Virus record (IMG/VR): IMGVR_UViG_3300027969_000072
Location: 1 to 64,000 of that record
Source of the DNA: a virus
DNA length: 64,000 nucleotides
Direction: 5' to 3' (one strand)
A program made the translations under genes and the position numbers. Positions within the stretch are counted from its first letter, which is position 1. Every line of letters begins with the position of its first letter. Below the pieces are notes generated by a model. That model ran no database searches and was not told the origin of the DNA. It saw only the letters and a program-made list of their open reading frames with translations. This document shows positions 57,994 to 64,000 of the stretch, in pieces.

Positions 57994-58611
57994 TTAATAT
58001 TTTTGTTCTATTTCTTTATATGAATAAAATACAAATAAGGCGGCAAATATCGCCATAAGTAAATTACTAGTCATAATAGAGACAATAAAAAGTAATATAC
58101 TAAAAACTATAGAAATATATCCATTTATTTTTCTTCCAATCGAAGGTTTAGTCAACCATTGACAAATTGCTTTACTAATTCGACCACCATCCATAGGATA
58201 AATAGGTAATATATTAAAGATAAATAAAAACATATTTACCTGTGCAAATATATCTAATCCTAAATAAGAACCAATAAAATATAATATTAAGTTCGACAAA
58301 GGACCTGCAGCAACAATTAAGATTGTTTGATTATAAGGAGAATAAGTAGTATCAATTGCAGCGGCACCATTAAATACATCTAGGTAAACATGTTCCACAG
58401 AATGATTTAATTGTTTAGCAACTGCGGTATGTGCTAATTCATGGATTAAGACTGCTGCAAAGATTGATAAGAACCAATCTAATCCAGTTAGAAATCCTTG
58501 TTCAGTAAATCCACCAGATTGTAACATAAATAAAGGAAGTAAGATAAAGAACCAGTATTTCAAATAAACTGGAGTTCCCATAAAATCAAATAACTTAAAA
58601 GCGTTTTTCAT
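57994..58611 (-). CDS. Site-2-type intramembrane metalloprotease (M50 family)
   Basis: The membrane helix AAVLIHELAHTAVAK carries the zinc site H57-E58-x-x-H61. The second metal motif is ILPIYPMDGGRISKA with D141. NGAAAIDTTYSPYNQTILI and AAGPLSNLILYF match the S2P core (G-x-x-x-N). About six hydrophobic segments are visible in 205 residues, a compact S2P without PDZ domain. S2Ps cleave membrane-bound anti-sigma factors and signal peptides, so a phage copy could release a host sigma factor or process an envelope protein. A TATCTTTG box lies upstream, divergent from clpP. Confidence 0.85.
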   Translation of the reverse strand: MKNAFKLFDFMGTPVYLKYWFFILLPLFMLQSGGFTEQGFLTGLDWFLSIFAAVLIHELAHTAVAKQLNHSVEHVYLDVFNGAAAIDTTYSPYNQTILIVAAGPLSNLILYFIGSYLGLDIFAQVNMFLFIFNILPIYPMDGGRISKAICQWLTKPSIGRKINGYISIVFSILLFIVSIMTSNLLMAIFAALFVFYSYKEIEQKY

Positions 58612-58633
58612 ATATAATTTTTAGTTTAAAAGA

Positions 58634-58641
58634 CAAAGATA
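58634..58641 (-). promoter_or_regulatory. TATCTTTG, Bacteroidota-type -7 box
   Basis: Exact TAnnTTTG match 22 bases before the S2P ATG, directed toward it. The -33 region reads TTTT on that strand. Confidence 0.45.
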
Positions 58642-58673
58642 TGAAAAAAGAAGTGAAACTAAAAAAATATTAT

Positions 58674-58705
58674 TGATAAACTTTTATCACTTTTTGATAT
58701 ATCAA
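58674..58705. promoter_or_regulatory. Two palindromes between the divergent S2P and clpP genes
   Basis: TGATAAA-CT-TTTATCA (58674-58689) and the perfect 12-base palindrome TTGATATATCAA (58694-58705) sit side by side. They could be operators for a repressor acting on both genes. Confidence 0.4.
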
Positions 58706-58730
58706 TTTAATAACTTTAAATTATAAAAAA

Positions 58731-59468
58731 ATGGATTTTGGAAAAGATTTTAGAAAGTATGCTTTAAGTGAAGGAATTTCTTCTTTAAACTTAGATTACT
58801 TTGAAAAAGGTTTAGTAGAGAATAGTATGACACCATATATTCTTGAAGAGAGAGAAATGAGAGTAACGCAGATGGATATTTTTAGTAGACTCATGCGAGA
58901 TCGTATATTATGGGTTGCCGGTGTTGTAAATACACAAATGTCAACCGTTGTTCAAGCTCAATTGATGTATTTAGACTCTGTTGAGAAAAAAGACATCAAA
59001 ATGCATATTGACTCACCAGGTGGATCAGTTTTAGCTGGATTAGGTATGGTTGATGTTATGAGATATATCAACTCTGATGTTGAAACAATCAATACTGGTA
59101 TGGCAGCATCTATGGGTTCTATCTTATTATCATCTGGAACTAAAGGTAAAAGAGCATCATTAAACTTCTCTAAAGTAATGATACATCAAGTTTCTTCTGG
59201 TGCATCAGGACACGTTGAAGATAATCGTATTTCTCAAATGGAATCAGAAAAATACAACTATATCTTATTCAAGATGCTTGCAGAGAATAGTGGTAGAGAT
59301 TTTGATTATGTACTTGAAAGTGCTAGAAGAGATAATTGGTTAAACTCACAAGAAGCTTTAGACTTTGGATTTATTGATGAAATCATCATAACTGATAAAT
59401 CAACTCCGATTACTACTTACTTGGATGGTTTTGAAGATTACTACACTAAGGAAGTTTTAAGAAAATAA
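58731..59468 (+). CDS. ClpP-like serine protease with atypical triad
   Basis: The ClpP fold is clear: IKMHIDSPGGSVLAGLGMVD, then NTGMAASMGSILLSSGTKGK with catalytic Ser127, and KVMIHQVSSGASGH with His152. In the last part (VLESARRDNWLNSQEAL) the position that holds the catalytic Asp in bacterial ClpP appears to be Ser197, as judged against the D-S-D-R-D-N-W form of Bacteroidota ClpP. The protein has a 45-residue N-terminal extension before the hydrolase fold. It may form a ring for host or phage ATPases, be weakly active, or act as a subunit that alters host ClpP. Stands alone with a terminator after it. Confidence 0.85.
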   Translation: MDFGKDFRKYALSEGISSLNLDYFEKGLVENSMTPYILEEREMRVTQMDIFSRLMRDRILWVAGVVNTQMSTVVQAQLMYLDSVEKKDIKMHIDSPGGSVLAGLGMVDVMRYINSDVETINTGMAASMGSILLSSGTKGKRASLNFSKVMIHQVSSGASGHVEDNRISQMESEKYNYILFKMLAENSGRDFDYVLESARRDNWLNSQEALDFGFIDEIIITDKSTPITTYLDGFEDYYTKEVLRK

Positions 59469-59476
59469 TAATAAAT

Positions 59477-59509
59477 AAAAACCCATCTTAAATTAAGATG
59501 GGTTTTTTA
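59477..59509. terminator. Strong bidirectional terminator
   Basis: Stem AACCCATCTTAA/TTAAGATGGGTT with a one-base centre, A-run left, T-run right. Confidence 0.85.
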
Positions 59510-59849
59510 GTATTCGTTCTAATTTATATTCTCTTCGTAGTATCTGTTTATTTAGTAAGTCTAAGTTTAGAGGATTATATCCAGTTTTTAGTGTCATTGG
59601 TGAATATCCTTCTGTAATCTTCGGTTCTATAAGAACTGTATAAAAACCACCTACATGTAATATGTAATCTTTTATCTCATATTCTATATGTGAGAGATAT
59701 GTAGGTGCAAAGAATTTACACCTCCATCCGATCGGATACCATTTTTCGAGTATCTTTAATTGTATTTCTACTGGTGTTTTACTGAAACGATTTGTTTCAT
59801 TGGAATTGTAATCCCAAAAAAATAACGCTTTCTTACCAAATGTACTCAT
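59493..59849 (-). CDS. Hypothetical protein (118 aa), host-type promoter
   Basis: I place the start at ATG 59849 (MSTFGKKALFFWDYNSNETN). The frame could extend to 59867, but the TATCTTTG box at 59865-59872 overlaps that codon. It has aromatic-rich strands (WYPIGWRCKFFAPTYLSHIE, DYILHVGGFYTVLIEP) and a basic helical end. The pattern recalls small phage proteins with a beta-barrel that binds nucleic acid or protein. No family recognised. Confidence 0.55.
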   Translation of the reverse strand: MSTFGKKALFFWDYNSNETNRFSKTPVEIQLKILEKWYPIGWRCKFFAPTYLSHIEYEIKDYILHVGGFYTVLIEPKITEGYSPMTLKTGYNPLNLDLLNKQILRREYKLERILKNPS

Positions 59850-59864
59850 TTTATATAATTTTAA

Positions 59865-59872
59865 CAAAGATA
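59865..59872 (-). promoter_or_regulatory. TATCTTTG, Bacteroidota-type -7 box
   Basis: Exact TAnnTTTG match 15 bases before ATG 59849. It decides the start of that gene. Confidence 0.45.
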
Positions 59873-59927
59873 TGTATAATTTATGAGAATGAGAAAATAA
59901 TATATAATAAAAAATTATATTATAATA

Positions 59928-61367
59928 ATGTTAAAAAAATATATTGATTTTATAACAGAATCTCATGATTTAATAACAGAATCAAAATTGATCGAACTTC
60001 TATTAGAATCAGATGTAATGTTTTCAGATAACTTTAAGAAAGTATTGGGAAAGATTGATAGTCCTGTTGCTAAAAAGATTTTAGGCTTAGAGAAAAAAGA
60101 CTTACCAGTAGTTGCTAACTACTTTGATATAGATCCAGAAAGAAATGATTACTTATATTTTACTGCAGATAGAAAAGCTCAAGAGATTTTAAATGACCCA
60201 AAAGAATTATATCGTTTTGTAGGAAACAATGGTGGATGGCTAACTCATGGTGAAGCTAATAATGCTATTTTTGGTAGATTAGGATATGTTCCAGAAGGTG
60301 ATGTTTATAAACCTACATCAGCAGAAGTTGGTGAAGTTGTTGAAAAGATAGTTTCTGAAAAATCTGGTAAAACTTGGATTTGGTTAAAATTTGCAAATGG
60401 TCAAGGTGTTTTTAATTTAGAAAAATTGAGACCAGTTGATGATAGAAACAAATTAGTTTGGTCAAAAAATCGTCAGGATGTTAGAGTTGGTAGATCAATG
60501 AATGCTCTTTTAGCTTTAGCCGCTAGAGAAGATGATACAGCTAAATTTACAGCAAGAGATATTGAAATCTTTGTGAATTTATATAAAGCTCAGATGGACA
60601 AATTCAATGATAAGTTCTCATTCTTTGATGTTGTTCAAGGTGATGATATTTATTATAAGTATCAATATGATAATTACTATGACCCAAGTGGTACATTAGC
60701 AAATTCTTGTATGGCAGAAGCTGACTCTAGTTGGTTAGATCCATATACTGAAAATAACACAGTATCTTTAATTATTTATAAATCACAAGATGATGATAGT
60801 AAAATTATTGGTCGTGCAATTCTTTGGGAATGTTTAAATGGTAAAAAATTAATGGATAGGGTTTATACTAATTCTGATTCTGATGTTGAACTGTTTAGAC
60901 AATTTGCACAAGATAGTGGTTGGTGGTATAAATCAAATAATAATAGTTCTTCAACTATAAATGCTATAGGTCCAGAAGGTCAACAAGAAAATTATTTTAC
61001 TGCACAAGTTCAATTACACAAAAGACATGAAAATTTTCCTTATATGGATACTTTAAAATATTATAGCCCTGAAACTGGAATTATATCAAATGAAAATTCA
61101 GAAAGTGGGGTAGTTTACTATTGTGAATCAACTGAAGGTTATTATGATAAACTTTGTGCAACTTGTGAACAAGATGGTACTATTACTTGTCCAACTTGTA
61201 ATGGTGATGGAGAAGAAGTTTGTACTGAATGTAATGGAGACGGTGAAGTAGAAGTTGATGGAGAATCAACAGAATGTTCAACTTGTGGTGGAGAAGGTAG
61301 AAAAACTTGTTCACAATGTGATGGTGATGAACAGATTACTTGTCCTGATTGTGAGGGAGATTACTAA
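59928..61367 (+). CDS. Tagged protein with SC/DRxY domain and DnaJ-type zinc knuckles (twin A)
   Basis: The N-terminus MLKKYIDFITESHDLITES holds the tag with two I-T-E sites. The middle domain (about residues 130-390) includes NSCMAE near 263, NNTVSLIIYKS, GRAILWECLNG and MDRVYTNSDSD. The C-terminal 70 residues carry six CxxC motifs in CxxCxGxG-like spacing (CPTCNGDG, CTECNGDG, CSTCGGEG), as in the DnaJ zinc domain. The next gene encodes a paralogue. Zinc knuckles could bind RNA, protein substrates or a host chaperone. The middle domain is conserved between copies but I cannot name it. Confidence 0.65.
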   Translation: MLKKYIDFITESHDLITESKLIELLLESDVMFSDNFKKVLGKIDSPVAKKILGLEKKDLPVVANYFDIDPERNDYLYFTADRKAQEILNDPKELYRFVGNNGGWLTHGEANNAIFGRLGYVPEGDVYKPTSAEVGEVVEKIVSEKSGKTWIWLKFANGQGVFNLEKLRPVDDRNKLVWSKNRQDVRVGRSMNALLALAAREDDTAKFTARDIEIFVNLYKAQMDKFNDKFSFFDVVQGDDIYYKYQYDNYYDPSGTLANSCMAEADSSWLDPYTENNTVSLIIYKSQDDDSKIIGRAILWECLNGKKLMDRVYTNSDSDVELFRQFAQDSGWWYKSNNNSSSTINAIGPEGQQENYFTAQVQLHKRHENFPYMDTLKYYSPETGIISNENSESGVVYYCESTEGYYDKLCATCEQDGTITCPTCNGDGEEVCTECNGDGEVEVDGESTECSTCGGEGRKTCSQCDGDEQITCPDCEGDY

Positions 61368-61382
61368 CAAATAAAAATGAAA

Positions 61383-61407
61383 AAATCCCTTTTTAAAGGG
61401 ATTTTTT
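61383..61407 (+). terminator. Intrinsic terminator between the twin genes
   Basis: Stem AATCCCTTT/AAAGGGATT with short loop and T6 run. It shows the twins have separate mRNAs. Confidence 0.75.
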
Positions 61408-61417
61408 CATGATGCAA

Positions 61418-61429
61418 TTTAATATATAA
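61418..61429 (+). promoter_or_regulatory. TTTAATATATAA motif, putative phage promoter
   Basis: Exact motif four bases before the ATG of twin B, the same spacing as in front of the gp25-like gene. Confidence 0.45.
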
Positions 61430-61432
61430 CTT

Positions 61433-62986
61433 ATGATTTCAAAATATTTAGACTTTATTACAGAAAGTAAACTAGAACTTCTTTTAGAAGCCAAAATAGT
61501 TTATACCCAACAGTTTTTAGATGTATTAGATCAAATAGATTCTAATATAGCCAGTCAAATTTTATCATATAAAGGTAGAGATATGGATGTTGATAGAAAC
61601 TATATTGATATAAATAGAGATAAAACTGATAGTATATTTTTCAAACCACAAGATAAGATTGATAAGGCTATATACACATTACGTAGTAATGGTGGTGTTT
61701 ATGATAATCTATCAAAGGCTGCTGAGAAAATGGATATTATTCATGGTTGGAAGGAACCATCTGATGGTCAGACTGGAATAGTTATAAAAAAACTTACTTT
61801 AGAGGAAGTTTTAAAGATTTCTCCAAATAGTCCAGGTGTTTGGTCTTATATGTATGATAATAATCAACAATTATTTATTTTTCAATTTGAAGAAAGAGGT
61901 AAAACTTATGAGGCAATTGTTTTAGATAACTATCTTGTAAAAGATGTTTCTAAAATAACATCTACTGAGGTAAATGTTGGTAGATTTGTTAGAGCTTTTC
62001 TAAAAAATTTAGGATTAGAATATAAAGATAAAGAAATTGAAGACTTTGTTGATAAATATAAAAAAGTATTAGAATTACAAAAGAATGTTTTTAAAAGATT
62101 TAAAGAAGTCAAAGGTGATGAAATAAAAAAATGGTATTTAGAAGATAATTATGAAAAAGTTGCAGGACCATTAGGTGGTTCTTGTATGCGTCATTCAGAA
62201 TGTCAGAAATATTTTGATATTTATACCGAAAATACTGATAAAGTATCTATGATTATTTTAATAAGTGAGGAAGATTCTACTAAAATTAGTGGTAGAGCTA
62301 TTCTTTGGTTAGATGAAGAAGGAAGAAGATTTATGGATAGAATATACACTATCAGAAATTCTGATATACTTCTATTTAAAGAATACTGTTATAAAAATGA
62401 TTATTATCACAAAGCAGAACAAAGTTATGAAGAAGATTCTAGTTTAGTTTTTAATGGAAATGAAGTATATGGTAAAGAAAGTGTAGTAACAGTTAAACTT
62501 AGAAGAGAATATTATGATTATTATCCTTATATGGATACTATGAAATATTATAGTCCAGATCTTGGTCTAATCTCTAATAGAGAGTTCCCCTGGTCGAATC
62601 ACACAACATATTATACACTAACTCAAACTAATGGTTCTAATGGACAAGGTTGTGATATATGTGAAGGAAGTGGAATAGTTGATTGTCCTGAATGTGAAGG
62701 AGAACGTACTACAAATTGTCGTGTTTGTCATGGTACTGGTGAATCAGATTGTTCTGAATGTGAAGGAAGTGGTGGAGTAGATTGTCAAGAATGTTCTGGA
62801 TCTGGAACAATAGAATTATTGTCTGGTGAGGTAGAATGTTCTACTTGTTATGGAACTGGTAAGAATGAATGTGAAACATGTGAAGGTGAGAAAAGAGTAG
62901 AATGTTATAACTGTGATGGACGAGGTGAAGAATCTTGTGATATATGTAATGGACGAGGAGAAGTCGGTTGTCCTGAATGTAATTAA
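61433..62986 (+). CDS. Tagged protein with SC/DRxY domain and ten zinc-knuckle pairs (twin B)
   Basis: A paralogue of the preceding gene. The tag MISKYLDFITESKLELLLEA again has I-T-E. The middle domain has GGSCMRHSEC near residue 250, DKVSMIILISEEDSTKISG, GRAILWLDEEG and MDRIYTIRNSD. The zinc region (about residues 406-516) is longer than in twin A, with ten CxxC pairs such as CEGSG, CHGTG and CNGRG contexts. The domain pair arose by duplication and the zinc array then grew or shrank. It has its own promoter-like element and terminator. Packaging is inferred from the tag. Confidence 0.65.
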   Translation: MISKYLDFITESKLELLLEAKIVYTQQFLDVLDQIDSNIASQILSYKGRDMDVDRNYIDINRDKTDSIFFKPQDKIDKAIYTLRSNGGVYDNLSKAAEKMDIIHGWKEPSDGQTGIVIKKLTLEEVLKISPNSPGVWSYMYDNNQQLFIFQFEERGKTYEAIVLDNYLVKDVSKITSTEVNVGRFVRAFLKNLGLEYKDKEIEDFVDKYKKVLELQKNVFKRFKEVKGDEIKKWYLEDNYEKVAGPLGGSCMRHSECQKYFDIYTENTDKVSMIILISEEDSTKISGRAILWLDEEGRRFMDRIYTIRNSDILLFKEYCYKNDYYHKAEQSYEEDSSLVFNGNEVYGKESVVTVKLRREYYDYYPYMDTMKYYSPDLGLISNREFPWSNHTTYYTLTQTNGSNGQGCDICEGSGIVDCPECEGERTTNCRVCHGTGESDCSECEGSGGVDCQECSGSGTIELLSGEVECSTCYGTGKNECETCEGEKRVECYNCDGRGEESCDICNGRGEVGCPECN

Positions 62987-63015
62987 AAAAACACATCTTT
63001 AAGATGTGTTTTCTT
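62985..63015. terminator. Bidirectional terminator
   Basis: Stem AAACACATCTT/AAGATGTGTTT with no or minimal loop bases, A-run left and T-run right. Confidence 0.75.
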
Positions 63016-63244
63016 ATTGGAATATATTTATAATCTTTCTTTTTCTAATAGCAACTTTCATACTTATTTTATAATAATACTTTTTCTGAACACTTGGATA
63101 CAAAGAAGCAAAGTCATAAGACATAAATGGATTATCAATTAAATTCTGATGTGGTTGTGGTGGACTAACTGTTAAAGTTTGACCTCTATAGGTTTGTCTA
63201 TTTGTAAGTAAATCTCGATATAATTTTTCTAATTCTTCATCCAT
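63014..63244 (-). CDS. Small protein with a family-B-polymerase-like DFASLYPS motif (76 aa)
   Basis: The central stretch FMSYDFASLYPSVQKKYYYK contains D-F-A-S-L-Y-P-S, the exact look of motif A of family B DNA polymerases, but the protein has only 76 residues and no other polymerase motif. An N-terminal helix (MDEELEKLYRDLLTNRQTY) and a basic C-terminal helix (ISMKVAIRKRKIINIFQ) flank it. It is probably not an enzyme. The ATG shares a base with the stop of the nucleotidyltransferase gene, so they are translated together. Confidence 0.55.
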   Translation of the reverse strand: MDEELEKLYRDLLTNRQTYRGQTLTVSPPQPHQNLIDNPFMSYDFASLYPSVQKKYYYKISMKVAIRKRKIINIFQ

Positions 63245-63954
63245 TATTTCTCAGTTACTTTTCTAAATAAACTTAACATTAGATTATATGTAATTTTAAA
63301 CTCTAAATTTAAAGAATCCCAATCCCATTTACTATCTTTCTTTTGATAACTAGGAACTTCATCAAACATAAGTCTTCTCCAAATAAAGTTAGCAGTTGTA
63401 AAGTCAGTTATTCTACCACTTCTGGCAATTTGTGTTGCAAACATAGGTATTCTTATAGAATGATAGAATGATTTTATAGCAGTACGATACTGATCATCAA
63501 TCAATAGTTTTTTCTTACATTTTATCCAAGAATTAGAACTAATATGTGATGAAGCATGTCTTAATTTTTTTAAGTCTAAGTTAAACTCATATTTTTTATC
63601 TTCTTTTAACTTAGCCCAGTCTGGTGCAAAGATACATTCAAGATTATTCATACGATGCCAATCTAAATCCTTTTGAAATCTATCTGGTGTATAAATGTGA
63701 ATGTTATATGTAATAAATCTATGATTCATATTATAAGAATACTCGTCTTGCACAGTTTCTTTTAACTCAATTGCTTCTACTGAATTATTTGCAACTATAA
63801 TAATATCCCAGTCAGATGCTGAATCATAATTACCATAAACACGTGAACCAAAAATAGTTACGTTAAATACTCGACTTGGATGTAGACCGGAAATCTTGAT
63901 AACATCATCTAATTTGGGAACCCATTTGAATGTTGCGGGTAGTAATTTTACCAT
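63244..63954 (-). CDS. Minimal nucleotidyltransferase-family protein
   Basis: The signature VTIFGSRVYGNYDSASDWDI is the G-S-x(n)-D-x-D motif of polymerase-beta-type nucleotidyltransferases, with an upstream strand and helix (LHPSRVFN). The 236-residue length includes a helical C-terminal half (KSFYHSIRIPMFATQIARSG). The substrate may be RNA ends, a small molecule or protein (AMPylation). It differs from the RlaP-like protein at 50 kb, so the phage has two enzymes of this superfamily. It couples to the small DFASLYPS gene downstream and overlaps an upstream partial gene by seven bases. Confidence 0.75.
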   Translation of the reverse strand: MVKLLPATFKWVPKLDDVIKISGLHPSRVFNVTIFGSRVYGNYDSASDWDIIIVANNSVEAIELKETVQDEYSYNMNHRFITYNIHIYTPDRFQKDLDWHRMNNLECIFAPDWAKLKEDKKYEFNLDLKKLRHASSHISSNSWIKCKKKLLIDDQYRTAIKSFYHSIRIPMFATQIARSGRITDFTTANFIWRRLMFDEVPSYQKKDSKWDWDSLNLEFKITYNLMLSLFRKVTEK

Positions 63955-64000
63955 ATTTTTTTACTTAATAATTTCTTTAATTTTTCTTCTCTAATTTGAG
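63948..64000 (-). CDS. 3' end of an upstream gene (partial)
   Basis: A minus-strand frame enters from the window edge and ends QIREEKLKKLLSKKIW before TAA at 63948-63950, overlapping the nucleotidyltransferase start (ATATGGTAA). Only 16 residues are visible, basic and helical. No other ORF fits the edge so well, but the evidence is thin. Confidence 0.35.
   Translation of the reverse strand, partial: QIREEKLKKLLSKKIW

Noticed and set aside
58731-59468. ClpP as the prohead protease that would cut the tags
   Set aside because: T4-like prohead proteases (gp21) belong to another family, and this protein seems to lack the catalytic Asp. The true protease is probably outside the window. Not excluded, but unsupported.
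63014-63244. Fragment of a family B DNA polymerase
   Set aside because: Only one motif is present, the protein has well-formed ends and overlaps its neighbour exactly, and no remnants of exonuclease or motif C lie nearby.
1-64000. tRNA genes, rRNA, CRISPR arrays, insertion sequences
   Set aside because: I saw no cloverleaf-like stretch ending CCA, no regularly spaced repeats with unique spacers, and no transposase motifs. Small tRNAs could still be missed by eye.

Overview
The window is a very AT-rich, densely packed segment of a large contractile-tailed (T4-like, myovirus-type) bacteriophage. Structural genes point to this: a gp25-like baseplate wedge protein, a tail sheath, a probable gp19-like tail tube, a gp26-like baseplate protein, a tape measure and a gp17-like large terminase. 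Replication genes agree: a gp47/SbcD-like nuclease and a gp52-like topoisomerase subunit. The host is probably a member of the Bacteroidota. The ClpS, NusA and ClpP homologues read like Bacteroidota proteins, and several genes sit behind matches to the Bacteroidota -7 box TAnnTTTG. I saw no tRNA, rRNA, CRISPR array or insertion sequence. Portal, a complete major capsid protein and a recognisable prohead protease are not in the window.

Layout. 0-5 kb: gp25, then a convergent minus-strand block of tagged proteins (SET-domain protein, isochorismatase-fold hydrolase, two large unknowns). 5-14.9 kb: small unknowns, a 2H phosphoesterase, a GT2 glycosyltransferase, two proteins with capsid-protein-like segments, a family-A-polymerase-like protein and a ligase-like protein. 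15-26 kb: tape measure with 201-bp repeats, three small genes, and a 1944-residue tail/baseplate protein containing a beta-propeller. 26-31.5 kb: three tagged proteins including an ADP-ribosyltransferase-like one, a cupin, the gp47-like nuclease, a GIY-YIG endonuclease and the tail tube. 31.5-40.3 kb: gp26-like protein, an oversized tail sheath and two tagged head-type proteins. 40-46 kb: accessory genes and terminase. 46-54.8 kb: ClpS, HAD phosphatase, coiled-coil envelope proteins, RlaP-like nucleotidyltransferase, topoisomerase and a secreted nuclease. 54.8-64 kb: NusA, a lipoprotein, a site-2 protease, ClpP, twin DnaJ-type zinc-knuckle proteins and a second nucleotidyltransferase.

The main discovery candidate is a shared N-terminal tag. 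About seventeen otherwise unrelated proteins begin with variants of M-[KR]-x-[LIV]-K-x-[FY]-E-x-F, often followed within about 15 residues by [LI]-x-E. This looks like the capsid targeting sequence that loads T4 internal proteins and Alt into the prohead before gp21 cleavage. If so, this phage packages a large set of proteins, some with recognisable enzyme folds (SET, ADP-ribosyltransferase-like, isochorismatase-like), for delivery with the DNA.

A second theme is acquisition of host-type regulators: ClpS, a ClpP whose catalytic Asp position appears to be Ser, NusA and a site-2 protease. Two promoter classes are suggested: TTTAATATATA upstream of many structural and tagged genes, and host-type TAnnTTTG upstream of several enzyme genes. 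Intrinsic terminators, many usable in both directions, separate convergent operons. All functional calls come from reading the sequence without database searches.
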